From NCBI GenBank assembly GCA_035507035.1, contig DATJOJ010000048.1, forward strand, positions 124,001 to 188,000: a stretch of DNA of 64,000 bases. The letters are read 5' to 3'. Positions within the stretch are counted from its first letter, which is position 1. Each line of letters starts with the position of its first letter. This DNA is from DATJOJ01 sp035507035. Lineage in GTDB: Bacteria; Acidobacteriota; Terriglobia; Terriglobales; Acidobacteriaceae. A program made the position numbers and the translations under genes. The notes beneath the pieces were generated by a model. The model made no database searches. It was not told the origin of the DNA and saw only the letters and a list, made by a program, of their open reading frames with translations. Below, in pieces: positions 8,190 to 16,265 of the stretch.

Positions 8190-8663
8190 ATGATGCTCTT
8201 ATACCGGCTCGTCCGCCTGATCGAGAGCCACTCCCAGGCACTCGCAGCTTCCCTGCTCGTCCGCGTTCAACAATCCGAACATACCCGCGACTACTACAGG
8301 GTCCCTCCAGATGAATTAAAAGAAAGGGTTTACGAGATCTACCGGCACTTGGGCGAATGGCTGATCGGAAAGACCGAGTTTGATATTGAGAAACGCTATC
8401 TGCAAATCGGCGAACGCCGAGCCCAGCAACATGTGCCGTTTAGCCAAGTCGCAATGGTCATCATTCTCACCAAGGAAAATCTGTGGGAGTTTCTGAAAAA
8501 AGAGTCCGTCATCGTCAGACCGGTGGAAGTTTTCGGCGAACTGGAGATGCTGCAGATGCTGGAGCAGTTCTTCGATCACGCGATCTATTACGCGGCGACT
8601 GGATATGAACGGGCGGTAGCTGCAGGGCTGCAGGAAGAGATGACCTCCGGCCGAACGGCATAA
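8190..8663 (+). CDS. RsbRD N-terminal-domain-like helical protein
   Basis: 157 residues, all predicted helical. No catalytic motif. The stretch YLQIGERRAQQHVPFSQVAMVIILTKENLWEFL (about residues 71-103) matches the pattern of the RsbRD N-terminal domain (L-x-x-G-x-x-R-A-x-x-x-V-P-x-S) found at the sensory end of stressosome proteins and some histidine kinases. Here it stands alone. It is the first gene of the oxidoreductase operon (13 bases before the CoA-enzyme gene) and directly follows the CRP-like sites, so a sensory or regulatory role is plausible but not shown. Ribosome binding site GGAG at about 8179. Confidence 0.6.
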   Translation: MMLLYRLVRLIESHSQALAASLLVRVQQSEHTRDYYRVPPDELKERVYEIYRHLGEWLIGKTEFDIEKRYLQIGERRAQQHVPFSQVAMVIILTKENLWEFLKKESVIVRPVEVFGELEMLQMLEQFFDHAIYYAATGYERAVAAGLQEEMTSGRTA

Positions 8664-8676
8664 GGAGAAGCGAGCG

Positions 8677-10005
8677 ATGTCGTGGCAGAACGAATATGAG
8701 AAAAGGATACGCACGGCCGATGAAGCGTTGCGATGCGTGCAATCGGGGATGCGGGTTTACATTCAGCCTGGCTGCGCGGAGCCGGAGACGCTGGTTGAAG
8801 CGCTGATCCGCCGGGGTGCGCAAGTGGAAGACGTGGAAATCGTCCACATGATGACCTTGGGCAACGCGGCTTACGTGGCGCCGGAAATGGAAGGACACTT
8901 TCGCCACAATGCCGTGTTTATCGGCGCCAATGTGCGCGAGGCTGTGAACGACGGAAGGGCGGATTACACGCCGATCTATCTGAGCGAGATTGAGGAGCTG
9001 TTTGAGAGCGGGGCGATGCCGGTCGATGTGGCGCTGATTGAAGTTTCGCCGCCGGATGCGCATGGGTTTTGCAGCTTTGGCGTGGGCGTGGACACCACGC
9101 TGACGGCCGCGAAATGCGCGAAACATGTAATTGCGCAGGTGAACGATCAAATGCCGCGAACGTACGGCGACAGCTTCATTCACGTTAACGATATTGACAT
9201 GGTGGTGGAATCGTCGCGGCCACTGTGTGCGCTAGGAAGAACGGAAAGCAGCGAATTACAGGTAGCCATCGCACGCAACGTGGCGGCACTGATCGAGGAC
9301 GGTGCCGTGCTGCAGACCGGGATTGGTGGAATTCCCGACGCGGTTCTGCCCTTATTGATGGACCGGAAGGATCTGGGCGTACACAGCGAACTGGTGTCGG
9401 ATGGTGTGATTCCGCTGATTGAAGCGGGGGTGATCACCGGGGCGCGAAAGAATTTCAAGCCGCGGAAGATCATTCTGGGATTCGCGCTGGGAACGAAAAA
9501 CTTGTTCGATTTCGTGGATAACAATCCGATTTTTGAGTTTCATCCCACGGCGTACACCAACGATCCGCAACTGATAGCGCGAAACGACAACATGGTGGCG
9601 ATCAACTCGGCGCTGCAGATCGACCTGACCGGACAGGTCTGTGCGGACTCGATCGGCACCCGTTTTTACAGCGGAATCGGCGGACAGGTGGACTTCCTTT
9701 GGGGCGCGTCGGATTCGAAGGGCGGAAAACCGATTATCGCGCTTTCTTCGACGGCGAAGGGTGGAACGGTTTCGCGAATTGCGCCGATGTTGAGCCCGGG
9801 GGCCGGGGTGGTAACGTCGCGGGGACTGATCCGGTACGTTGTAACGGAATACGGAGTGGCGTATTTGCACGGAAAGAGCATTCGCGAACGCGCGAAGGCG
9901 CTGATTGAGATTGCACACCCGAAGTTCCGGGAAGAGCTGTACGCGTATTGCGAAAAAACCAAGTGGCTGCAGCGGCCGGTCGCAGCAGCAGTCACCGGGA
10001 GGTGA
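8677..10005 (+). CDS. Acetyl-CoA hydrolase/transferase-family protein (4-hydroxybutyrate/acetate CoA-transferase-like)
   Basis: 442 residues, full length for the Cat1/4-hydroxybutyrate CoA-transferase family. The N-terminal half (YIQPGCAEPETLVEAL, then DVALIEVSPPDAHGFCSFGVGVD) and C-terminal half (QTGIGGIPDAVLPLL, then HSELVSDG with the probable catalytic Glu near residue 237) are both intact. A late motif TRFYSGIGGQVDFLWGA is also typical. It moves CoA between short-chain acyl groups or hydrolyses the thioester. Ribosome binding site AAGGAGAAG. Four bases before the ferredoxin gene, so it is co-translated with the 2-oxoacid oxidoreductase; together they could turn 2-oxoacid-derived acyl-CoA into free acid or exchange it with acetate. 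Exact substrate unknown. Confidence 0.88.
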   Translation: MSWQNEYEKRIRTADEALRCVQSGMRVYIQPGCAEPETLVEALIRRGAQVEDVEIVHMMTLGNAAYVAPEMEGHFRHNAVFIGANVREAVNDGRADYTPIYLSEIEELFESGAMPVDVALIEVSPPDAHGFCSFGVGVDTTLTAAKCAKHVIAQVNDQMPRTYGDSFIHVNDIDMVVESSRPLCALGRTESSELQVAIARNVAALIEDGAVLQTGIGGIPDAVLPLLMDRKDLGVHSELVSDGVIPLIEAGVITGARKNFKPRKIILGFALGTKNLFDFVDNNPIFEFHPTAYTNDPQLIARNDNMVAINSALQIDLTGQVCADSIGTRFYSGIGGQVDFLWGASDSKGGKPIIALSSTAKGGTVSRIAPMLSPGAGVVTSRGLIRYVVTEYGVAYLHGKSIRERAKALIEIAHPKFREELYAYCEKTKWLQRPVAAAVTGR

Positions 10006-10008
10006 GAG

Positions 10009-10305
10009 ATGGCAGGGCCAGCGCGGGGAAGAGTCATCGTCGATGTGGAAGAGTGCAAGGGATGCGGGCTGTGTGTGGAGGCGTGCCCGCCGAAATGTTT
10101 AGAACTGGCACCGGAATTGAGTGCCTATGGGGTCCATCCGGCGCAGTACGTCGGGGATGACTGCACGGGATGCGGGATTTGCTTCTACTGCTGCCCGGAG
10201 CCGGGAGCGATTACGGTGTACCGGCGGGTGGCGCCAGCAAAAGCTGCGGACAAGAATGTCCACGCTACACTGACCACGGGAGGCGAACATGCGGCAGCTA
10301 TGTAA
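10009..10305 (+). CDS. 2x[4Fe-4S] ferredoxin, delta subunit of 2-oxoacid:ferredoxin oxidoreductase
   Basis: 98 residues with two complete bacterial ferredoxin motifs, C-K-G-C-G-L-C-x3-C-P (about residues 14-25) and C-T-G-C-G-I-C-x3-C-P (about 51-62). It is expected to pass electrons from the thiamine centre of the following oxidoreductase to soluble ferredoxin. Starts three bases after the CoA-enzyme stop. Its 3' end overlaps the alpha-subunit gene by 17 bases, consistent with one multi-subunit enzyme (KorD/VorD type). Confidence 0.9.
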   Translation: MAGPARGRVIVDVEECKGCGLCVEACPPKCLELAPELSAYGVHPAQYVGDDCTGCGICFYCCPEPGAITVYRRVAPAKAADKNVHATLTTGGEHAAAM

Positions 10306-11341
10306 GGGAAACGTTGCCGTCATCAAGGGCGCGATCCAGGCGGGATGCAGCGCGTACTACGGATATCCGATTACTCCGGCCAGCGAAATTGCCGAAGCGG
10401 CAGCGTTGTATCTGCCGCAAGTGGGCGGCACGTTTTTGCAGGCGGAGAGCGAAGTCGCCGCCATCAATATGGTGTACGGCGCAGCTGCGGCCGGGGTCCG
10501 CGTCATGACCGCTTCCTCTGGCCCCGGCCTCAGCTTAATGCAAGAGGGCATGTCGTATCTGGCGGGCGCCGAGCTGCCGTGTGTGATCGTCGACGTAGTG
10601 CGCGGCGGACCGGGATTGGGAAACATCGCCCCGGAACAGAGCGACTATTTCGCCATGGTGAAGGGCGGAGGGCATGGATGCTATCGCAACATCGTGCTGG
10701 CACCGGCATCGGTGCAGGAGATGGCGGATCTGACGGCGCTGGCGTTCGAATTAGCAGACAGATACCGGAATCCGGCGGTGGTCCTGACGGATGGCTTCGT
10801 CGGTCAAATGATGGAGCCGCTGGAGATCGACTATCACGAGCCAAAGCTGCCAGAAAAGCCATGGGCGGTGAAAGGAACGGCGGAAACTCGCGCCAACATG
10901 GTGAGCTCAATCTTCCTGGAACCCGACGAATTGGAAAAGCATATTCGCGAAATGGAAGCAAAATACATCCGTTGCGAGGAAGCGGAGACGCGCTATGAGA
11001 CGTATCGCACGGATGACGCGGAGATTCTACTGGTTGGGTTTGGAATCGTTTCGCGAGTTTTGCGGTCGACCGTGGAGAGCTTGAGAAAAGAAGGATTGAA
11101 GGCTGGTTTGTTCCGGCCGATCACGTTGTGGCCGTATCCGTCGAAGGCGCTCGTGGAAGCCGCGGCGAGGGTGCAGAAGGTGCTGGTAGTCGAACTGAGC
11201 AATGGGCAAATGATCGAAGACGTGAAGCTGGCGCTGAACGGGAATGTGCCGGTCGAATTTTATGGACGAGTCGGCGGGAACGTGCCAACGGTGGAAGAGT
11301 TGTGCCGGCAGGTCATTGAGCAGGTGAGTGTGGTGGTGTAG
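10289..11341 (+). CDS. 2-oxoacid:ferredoxin oxidoreductase, alpha subunit
   Basis: 350 residues, the length of the stand-alone alpha (pyrimidine-binding) subunit of 2-oxoglutarate/2-oxoisovalerate ferredoxin oxidoreductases. Conserved features: GNVAVIKGAIQAGCSAYYGYPITPASE at the N-terminus, the glycine-rich TASSGPGLSLMQEG (about residues 72-85) and the C-terminal domain with VGFGIVSRV and GLFRPITLWPYP. It oxidatively decarboxylates a 2-oxoacid to an acyl-CoA with reduction of ferredoxin, together with its neighbours. The GGCGAAC before the ATG lies inside the ferredoxin gene. KorA versus VorB specificity cannot be settled from sequence alone. Confidence 0.92.
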   Translation: MRQLCKGNVAVIKGAIQAGCSAYYGYPITPASEIAEAAALYLPQVGGTFLQAESEVAAINMVYGAAAAGVRVMTASSGPGLSLMQEGMSYLAGAELPCVIVDVVRGGPGLGNIAPEQSDYFAMVKGGGHGCYRNIVLAPASVQEMADLTALAFELADRYRNPAVVLTDGFVGQMMEPLEIDYHEPKLPEKPWAVKGTAETRANMVSSIFLEPDELEKHIREMEAKYIRCEEAETRYETYRTDDAEILLVGFGIVSRVLRSTVESLRKEGLKAGLFRPITLWPYPSKALVEAAARVQKVLVVELSNGQMIEDVKLALNGNVPVEFYGRVGGNVPTVEELCRQVIEQVSVVV

Positions 11342-11399
11342 CTGTCGAGCGGCGCTCGTTTGGACGACCGAGACGGCCGTCCCCACAATAGGAGAGGAC

Positions 11400-12905
11400 A
11401 TGGCGGACGAGAACAAAAGCGCGGTAGCGGAAGCTGGGACTGCTGATTTCGAAGTCATACATTCTAAGTCGCCGGTGTTTTATGACTTATACGAACGGAA
11501 ATCGGAGCTCAAACAGCAGACGCACTACTGCCCGGGCTGCGGCCACGGGGTAGTGCACAAGTTGATCGCCGAGTCGCTTGAAGATCTAGGCGTTCAAGAC
11601 GACACCGTTTTCGTTAGCCCGGTTGGTTGCTCGGTGTTTGCCTATTACTACTTTGATGTTGGCAATGTGCAGGTGGCGCACGGGCGCGCGCCGGCAGCGG
11701 CGACAGGGATCAAGCGGGCGTGCCCGGAGAAGATTGTCATCTCGTATCAGGGAGACGGTGACCTGGCGGCGATTGGAACGGCGGAAATCGTACACGCGGC
11801 GAATCGTGGAGAGAAAATTGCGGTTTTCTTCGTGAACAACGCAATCTATGGCATGACAGGCGGACAGATGGCTCCGACGACGCTGGTTGGGGAAAAAAGC
11901 ACGACCTCGCCGTTTGGTCGGCAACCATCGAATGAAGGCTTTCCCATGCACATGGCCGAGTTGCTGGCCACGCTGGAGGCGCCGGCTTACATCGAGCGCG
12001 TGGCGCTCTCGGATAACAAGAACATCATGAAAGCGCGTCGGGCGGTGCGCAAAGCGCTAGAGATTCAGAAAAACGGCGGAGGGTTCACGTTTGTGGAGAT
12101 TCTTTCGCCCTGTCCGACGATTTGGGGAAAAGATCCGGTGGAAGCGCGGGCATGGATTGCCGAGAAAATGATTCCCACATTCCCGCTGAATGTGTTTCGC
12201 GACCGCAAGCCCGAGATTCCTGCGGGCAATGTGCCACATCATCCCGCGCCGGAAGTATTGGAAATTATCACTGACCGCGAGAAGGAGACGGCCGCGCCGA
12301 AACCGCACCACCATCACCATCACTTCAAGAATTTCAGCATCAAGATCGCGGGCTTTGGCGGGCAGGGCGTGCTGTTGTTGGGGCAACTGCTGACTGAGAT
12401 GGGCATGCGTGAAGGGTTGGAAGTGAGCTGGCTGCCATCGTATGGGCCGGAAATGCGCTCAGGCAGCGCGCACTGCCATGTCTGCCTTTCGAAGGAGCGG
12501 GTAGGATCGCCATTGATTTCGCATCCGGATGTGCTGATTGCGATGAACGAGATCTCGCTACGCAAGTTTGCCGCGCAAGTTCCGGCAGGCGGATTGATTC
12601 TCTATAACCGCGACACATTGCCCGCGGATTTCGAGAAACCGGCGGCGCAGGTGGTTTGCATTCCCGCCTCAGAGATGGCTGACAAACTGGGATCGACGAA
12701 AGCCACGAATATTGTGATGATGGGCGCTTTACTGGAAGAAACCGAGTGCCTCGCTGCGGACACGGCCATGAAGGTGATCGAGGATAAAGTGAAACGAGTG
12801 GCGCTGCTGGAAGTGAATCGCAAGGCGCTAGCAGCGGGACGAGCATTCATCGACCAGGAGGCGCATCTCCTGCCGCAAAGCCAGCCGGACGGTTTCGCGG
12901 ACTAG
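11400..12905 (+). CDS. 2-oxoacid:ferredoxin oxidoreductase, fused beta (thiamine-binding) and gamma subunits
   Basis: 501 residues combining two subunits that are usually separate. Residues about 30-280 are the thiamine-diphosphate beta subunit (HYCPGCGHGVVHK, then GDGDLAAIGTAEIVHAA and NNAIYGMTGGQ). A linker of about 30 residues contains six consecutive histidines (303-308). Residues about 312-495 are the gamma subunit (IAGFGGQGVLLLGQLL, then SYGPEMRSGSAHC). Start at 11400, with AGGAGAGG upstream; the open frame to 11328 overlaps the alpha gene and is not needed. It completes a KorABCD-type enzyme with the ferredoxin and alpha genes. The transcript ends at a strong hairpin shortly after the stop. 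The fusion fixes 1:1 beta:gamma stoichiometry; the histidine run is natural and may bind metal. Confidence 0.92.
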   Translation: MADENKSAVAEAGTADFEVIHSKSPVFYDLYERKSELKQQTHYCPGCGHGVVHKLIAESLEDLGVQDDTVFVSPVGCSVFAYYYFDVGNVQVAHGRAPAAATGIKRACPEKIVISYQGDGDLAAIGTAEIVHAANRGEKIAVFFVNNAIYGMTGGQMAPTTLVGEKSTTSPFGRQPSNEGFPMHMAELLATLEAPAYIERVALSDNKNIMKARRAVRKALEIQKNGGGFTFVEILSPCPTIWGKDPVEARAWIAEKMIPTFPLNVFRDRKPEIPAGNVPHHPAPEVLEIITDREKETAAPKPHHHHHHFKNFSIKIAGFGGQGVLLLGQLLTEMGMREGLEVSWLPSYGPEMRSGSAHCHVCLSKERVGSPLISHPDVLIAMNEISLRKFAAQVPAGGLILYNRDTLPADFEKPAAQVVCIPASEMADKLGSTKATNIVMMGALLEETECLAADTAMKVIEDKVKRVALLEVNRKALAAGRAFIDQEAHLLPQSQPDGFAD

Positions 12906-12957
12906 TTCGAAACCAGTTCCCCGCGGATTCACACGGATGGGCCGTTAACAATAAAGT

Positions 12958-12980
12958 AGGGCGGACAAAGCGTCCGCCCT
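12958..12980. terminator. Bidirectional terminator between convergent genes
   Basis: Nine-bp perfect stem AGGGCGGAC/GTCCGCCCT with a five-base loop, then TATGTTCTTTCTT on the plus side. It separates the oxidoreductase operon from the convergent HAF-like repeat gene. Confidence 0.65.
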
Positions 12981-13003
12981 TATGTTCTTTCTTGCCAGCA
13001 CGT

Positions 13004-14128
13004 TTACGGCTTAAACAGGAAGCCGTGAGCTACACCGCCCGCGTCGATGTATTCCCCATCGATCAGATCGGTTGGGCCATTGCTGTCTGGGATAGTGCCT
13101 TGGCCGCTGCTTGTGCCTGCGCCCGGAACGTTGCCGGTCTGAATGGCACCCGAGGCAGTGCGCTGGAAGCCATGATTCACGCCGTTGGCGTCAAGATACT
13201 GGCCAACAATGACTCCCGACGCGTTGATGTTTTCTGGCTCGGTCCCAGTCCCGCTGCCAGTGCCGGCGCCCGTCACGTTGAAAGTAGTAAAGGTACCGCT
13301 CGCGGAGCGGACAAAACCATGGAAAGCGCCGTTAGAATCGATGGTTTCTCCGGAGATTGTGCCGGTGTCATTGATGCCAGAGACTTCGGTGCCTTGCCCG
13401 CTGCCAGTGCCTGCACCGGGAGCGTCAAAGCTGGTGACAGTGCCGTTGGCGGCGCGGACATAGCCGTGCAGCACGCCGTTCGCGTCGATGTAGTTTCCCA
13501 CCACCGCACCGGAGGTATTGATGCAATCGACGCCGCCGGTAAGCGTGCCCTGGCCGCTTCCGCTGCCGGCTCCCGGAGCGTCAAAGTTGGTGATAGTGCC
13601 GCTCGATGTGCGTACGAAACCGTGATAAGCACCCGAGGCGTCGATGTAGTACCCGGCAGAAGTACCGCCGTTGTTGATGTTGGCGGCAAGAGTGTTGTCA
13701 CCCGACACCGCCTGGAATGTGGTAAAAGTTCCGCTGGCCGAGCGCACATAGCCGTGATATATGTCGCTCGCGTCAATATAGAATCCCGCGATTACGCCGG
13801 TTGAGTTGATGCTATAGGCGTATGTGCCCTGGCCGGAACCAGTGCCTGCGCCGGGAGCATTGACCGCCGAAATGCTGCCGTTGGAGAGCCGCGCAAAACC
13901 GTGGAATGCATCGTTGGAATCGATGTAGTAGCCTGCGATGATCCCCGTCGAACTGATAGCCAGGGGGACCGTGCCCTCGCCGGAGGCCGTCCCTGCGCCG
14001 GGGGCATTGAATTTGACGATGGTTTGAGCGCTGGCGGAAAGGCTCAGAGCGAGCGCGCATCCGACAAGGCAAAAAGCAATCTTTGACAGAGTTAAGGTTT
14101 TCGATGTCGAAGAATGTGGGCTGGTCAT
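13004..14128 (-). CDS. Secreted HAF-like tandem-repeat protein (copy 1)
   Basis: 374 residues: signal peptide (LSKIAFCLVGCALALSLSASAQ) and then eight or so tandem repeats of roughly 41-44 residues. Each has the pattern PGAGTGSGQGT - hydrophobic - INxxGxIxGxYIDxxGxxHGFxRxxxGxxxxF. The I-N-x-x-G-x-x-x-G and H-G-F elements resemble the extracellular HAF repeat family (G-A-I-N-x-x-G-x-x-V-G ... H-A-F), probably a beta-propeller or beta-solenoid. No catalytic residues or C-terminal sorting signal seen. Start at 14128 fits the signal peptide; the frame upstream to 14248 has none. A paralogue with the same repeat signature is encoded at 43162-44376. Function unknown. Confidence 0.75.
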   Translation of the reverse strand: MTSPHSSTSKTLTLSKIAFCLVGCALALSLSASAQTIVKFNAPGAGTASGEGTVPLAISSTGIIAGYYIDSNDAFHGFARLSNGSISAVNAPGAGTGSGQGTYAYSINSTGVIAGFYIDASDIYHGYVRSASGTFTTFQAVSGDNTLAANINNGGTSAGYYIDASGAYHGFVRTSSGTITNFDAPGAGSGSGQGTLTGGVDCINTSGAVVGNYIDANGVLHGYVRAANGTVTSFDAPGAGTGSGQGTEVSGINDTGTISGETIDSNGAFHGFVRSASGTFTTFNVTGAGTGSGTGTEPENINASGVIVGQYLDANGVNHGFQRTASGAIQTGNVPGAGTSSGQGTIPDSNGPTDLIDGEYIDAGGVAHGFLFKP

Positions 14129-14440
14129 AACTATTGTCAACCTCGCTTTGTGGAATGGGTACAGAGTTTCTAGCTGGCTTGGGAAGCGGCAATTCACTAT
14201 ACACCGAATTTCGGCATTCGCGATGTGCAAAAGCGGAGAGATTCCCACCCATTTATCAGGGACTTTTGGCCCTATTGATCAGGACAGAACCCCTTCGCCA
14301 CGGATTTGCTGGGATGAACATGGATAACCGTTCTAAGGATTCTGCAAAATTCGGCTCGGGCAGAGTCTTCGCGAATAAAAGGCCTCCGCGCTACAGGTCG
14401 TTGGCGAGCGGGATACACTCTGCGCGGCTGATACCATAGC
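14129..14440. other. Intergenic region
   Basis: 312 bases between divergent genes (repeat protein and ABC ATPase). It should hold promoters for both, but no clear consensus element, tRNA or strong hairpin is visible. Confidence 0.4.
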
Positions 14441-15433
14441 TTGGTGTCTGCGCTGGTGGAGGTTCGTCATCTCACGGTTGAATTCCCTTCCCTAAACAGC
14501 GCCCGGGCCCTAACTGCCGTGCGCGATCTCAGTTTCAGCATTGCATCTCGGGAAGTGTTCGGGTTGGTGGGCGAGTCAGGATCCGGAAAGTCGCTGACGT
14601 CGCTGGCATTGATGCGATTGCTTCCACCACCGGCTCGGGCGACAGGAGAAATTTTGCTGACCAGTTCAGGCACAACCCGCGATCTGCTGCAGCTCGGCGA
14701 AGAGGAGATGCGAAGCCTGCGCGGAACATGTGTGGCGATGATCTTTCAGGAGCCGATGACGGCATTGAATCCGGTGATGCGGGTTGGAGATCAGATCGCG
14801 GAAGCGGTCGCAGTGCATGCTCGTGTCACCAAGAAAGAAGCTTGGGAACGAGCTGTGGAGGCTATGCACGAGGTCGCGATCACAGATGCCCGGCATCGCG
14901 CCAGAGACTATCCGCATCAGCTTTCGGGCGGAATGCGGCAGCGTGTGATGATTGCAATGGCGATCGCGAATCGCCCGCAACTGCTGATTGCCGATGAACC
15001 TACAACGGCGCTCGATGTCACGATTCAAGCCCAGATTCTGGATTTGTTGGCGGAGCTGCGCGAAAAATTTGGGCTGGCGATGCTGTTTATCTCGCACGAT
15101 CTGGCGGTAGTTTCGCAGGTCGCTGACCGGGTTGGCGTGCTTTATCTCGGCAGTTTGGTGGAGGTTGCTACGAAGCGCGAGATTTTTCAGGCCGCGGCCC
15201 ATCCTTATACGCGTGGGCTTTTGCGGGCCGTGCCCACGCTGAAAACAGATCGAAACAAGCCGCTACTGACGATCGAGGGTTCGGTGCCACAGCTACAGGC
15301 TGTCCCGCCGGGATGCGCATTTGAGCCGCGCTGCGATTGGCGGATTCGGGAGTGCTCGCGGAGTCTTCCGCCGCTGCTCGAGGTCGCTCCTGGGCACTGG
15401 GCACGATGTCCGGTAGTCAATTCTGTTGGTTGA
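14441..15433 (+). CDS. Oligopeptide/dipeptide ABC transporter ATP-binding protein (OppD/DppD-like), orphan
   Basis: 330 residues. Walker A GESGSGKS (about residues 45-52), Q-loop IFQEPMTALNP, signature LSGGMRQRV, Walker B LLIADEPTTALD and switch histidine FISHDLA are all intact. The C-terminal domain is the oligopeptide-transporter extension with the cysteine-containing PPGCAFEPRCDWRIRECS and a last Cys near PGHWARCPV, where DppD-type proteins bind an iron-sulfur cluster. Start is a TTG at 14441 or the next codon, GTG at 14444; neither has a good ribosome binding site. No permease, OppF partner or solute-binding protein is encoded nearby, so it must pair with subunits encoded elsewhere. Confidence 0.85.
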   Translation: MVSALVEVRHLTVEFPSLNSARALTAVRDLSFSIASREVFGLVGESGSGKSLTSLALMRLLPPPARATGEILLTSSGTTRDLLQLGEEEMRSLRGTCVAMIFQEPMTALNPVMRVGDQIAEAVAVHARVTKKEAWERAVEAMHEVAITDARHRARDYPHQLSGGMRQRVMIAMAIANRPQLLIADEPTTALDVTIQAQILDLLAELREKFGLAMLFISHDLAVVSQVADRVGVLYLGSLVEVATKREIFQAAAHPYTRGLLRAVPTLKTDRNKPLLTIEGSVPQLQAVPPGCAFEPRCDWRIRECSRSLPPLLEVAPGHWARCPVVNSVG

Positions 15434-15463
15434 GCCGAACGTGTTAAAAACCTGCGCTAGGTC

Positions 15464-15469
15464 TATAAT
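15464..15469 (+). promoter_or_regulatory. Consensus -10 box upstream of the phosphoesterase gene
   Basis: TATAAT 21 bases before the GTG at 15491. No good -35 at 17 bases. The box lies in the short gap after the ABC ATPase gene, giving the phosphoesterase its own promoter. Confidence 0.4.
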
Positions 15470-15490
15470 CGCCAATTCGCCTGGTGATGC

Positions 15491-16246
15491 GTGCGGATCC
15501 TTCTTTTAAGCGATATTCATAGCAATCTCGAGGCATTGGAGGCATGCCTTGCGGCAGCACCGGCCTACGATGCCGTGGTCAATCTGGGTGACATTGTTGG
15601 CTACTGCGCCAGTCCGAACGAAGTTATCGAGCGTTCCCGTCAATTGGGAAAGGTTTTTGTGCGTGGCAACCACGACAAGGCAGCCAGCGGATTGATGGAT
15701 CTGAAGGATTTCAATGCACTGGCGGCGTTGGCGGCGGAGTGGACGCATCAAAATCTTTCTGCGGACAATCTGAATTGGTTGCGCACCCTGCCGCAGGGAC
15801 CGGTGAAATTGGATGACCTAACCGGCGCGCAATTCGTGCATGGCTCCCCGCTCGATGAAGACGATTACGTGGTGAGCGTGAGGGATGCCGTCGAACCGCT
15901 GCTTCTTTCAACCATCCCAGTGACTTTTTTTGGCCACACACACTTGCAGGGTGGATTTGAAATTGACGGAGTGCAACTGGAGTCGTTTCGCCCTCCGTAC
16001 AGAACAGTGGGGCAGGCCGAAACCAGCGAGCTTCCGTTGAAGGATGGCTTGCGGTATTTAGTGAATCCGGGTTCCGTCGGTCAACCGCGCGACGGCGATT
16101 GGCGGGCGGGGTTCGCAGTTTTCAATTCAGATGAGCGCGTCATTACGTTTTGCCGGGTTCCTTACAATCTTAAATCGGCGCAAGATCGGATTCTGCAGGC
16201 GAGCCTTCCGCAGCGTCTGGCAGCGCGTCTTGCCATGGGCAGATAA
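15491..16246 (+). CDS. Metallophosphoesterase (YfcE/ApaH-related phosphodiesterase)
   Basis: 251 residues with the complete calcineurin-like motif set from the very N-terminus: D-x-H (LLSDIHSNLEAL), GD (NLGDIVGYCA), GNH-D (VRGNHDKAASG), an H (FVHGSP) and G-H-T-H (FFGHTHLQ). Cytosolic; no signal peptide. The family includes phosphodiesterases of cyclic or linear nucleotides and phosphoprotein phosphatases; the substrate is not predictable. Start is GTG at 15491: the first residues MRILLLSDIH are exactly where the family begins. Followed after about 20 bases by the S9 peptidase gene, possibly co-transcribed. Confidence 0.85.
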   Translation: MRILLLSDIHSNLEALEACLAAAPAYDAVVNLGDIVGYCASPNEVIERSRQLGKVFVRGNHDKAASGLMDLKDFNALAALAAEWTHQNLSADNLNWLRTLPQGPVKLDDLTGAQFVHGSPLDEDDYVVSVRDAVEPLLLSTIPVTFFGHTHLQGGFEIDGVQLESFRPPYRTVGQAETSELPLKDGLRYLVNPGSVGQPRDGDWRAGFAVFNSDERVITFCRVPYNLKSAQDRILQASLPQRLAARLAMGR

Positions 16247-16265
16247 GAGTCTGGAGTGTTCCAGC

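Noticed and set aside
12306..12323. Six-histidine run as a sign of vector or tagged DNA
   Set aside because: It is internal to a natural fusion protein, uses mixed codons and has normal coding sequence on both sides.
12992..13804. 270-codon plus-strand frame opposite the first HAF-like gene
   Set aside because: Antisense of a repeat-rich gene gives a long open, repetitive frame; the minus strand has the signal peptide and regular repeats.
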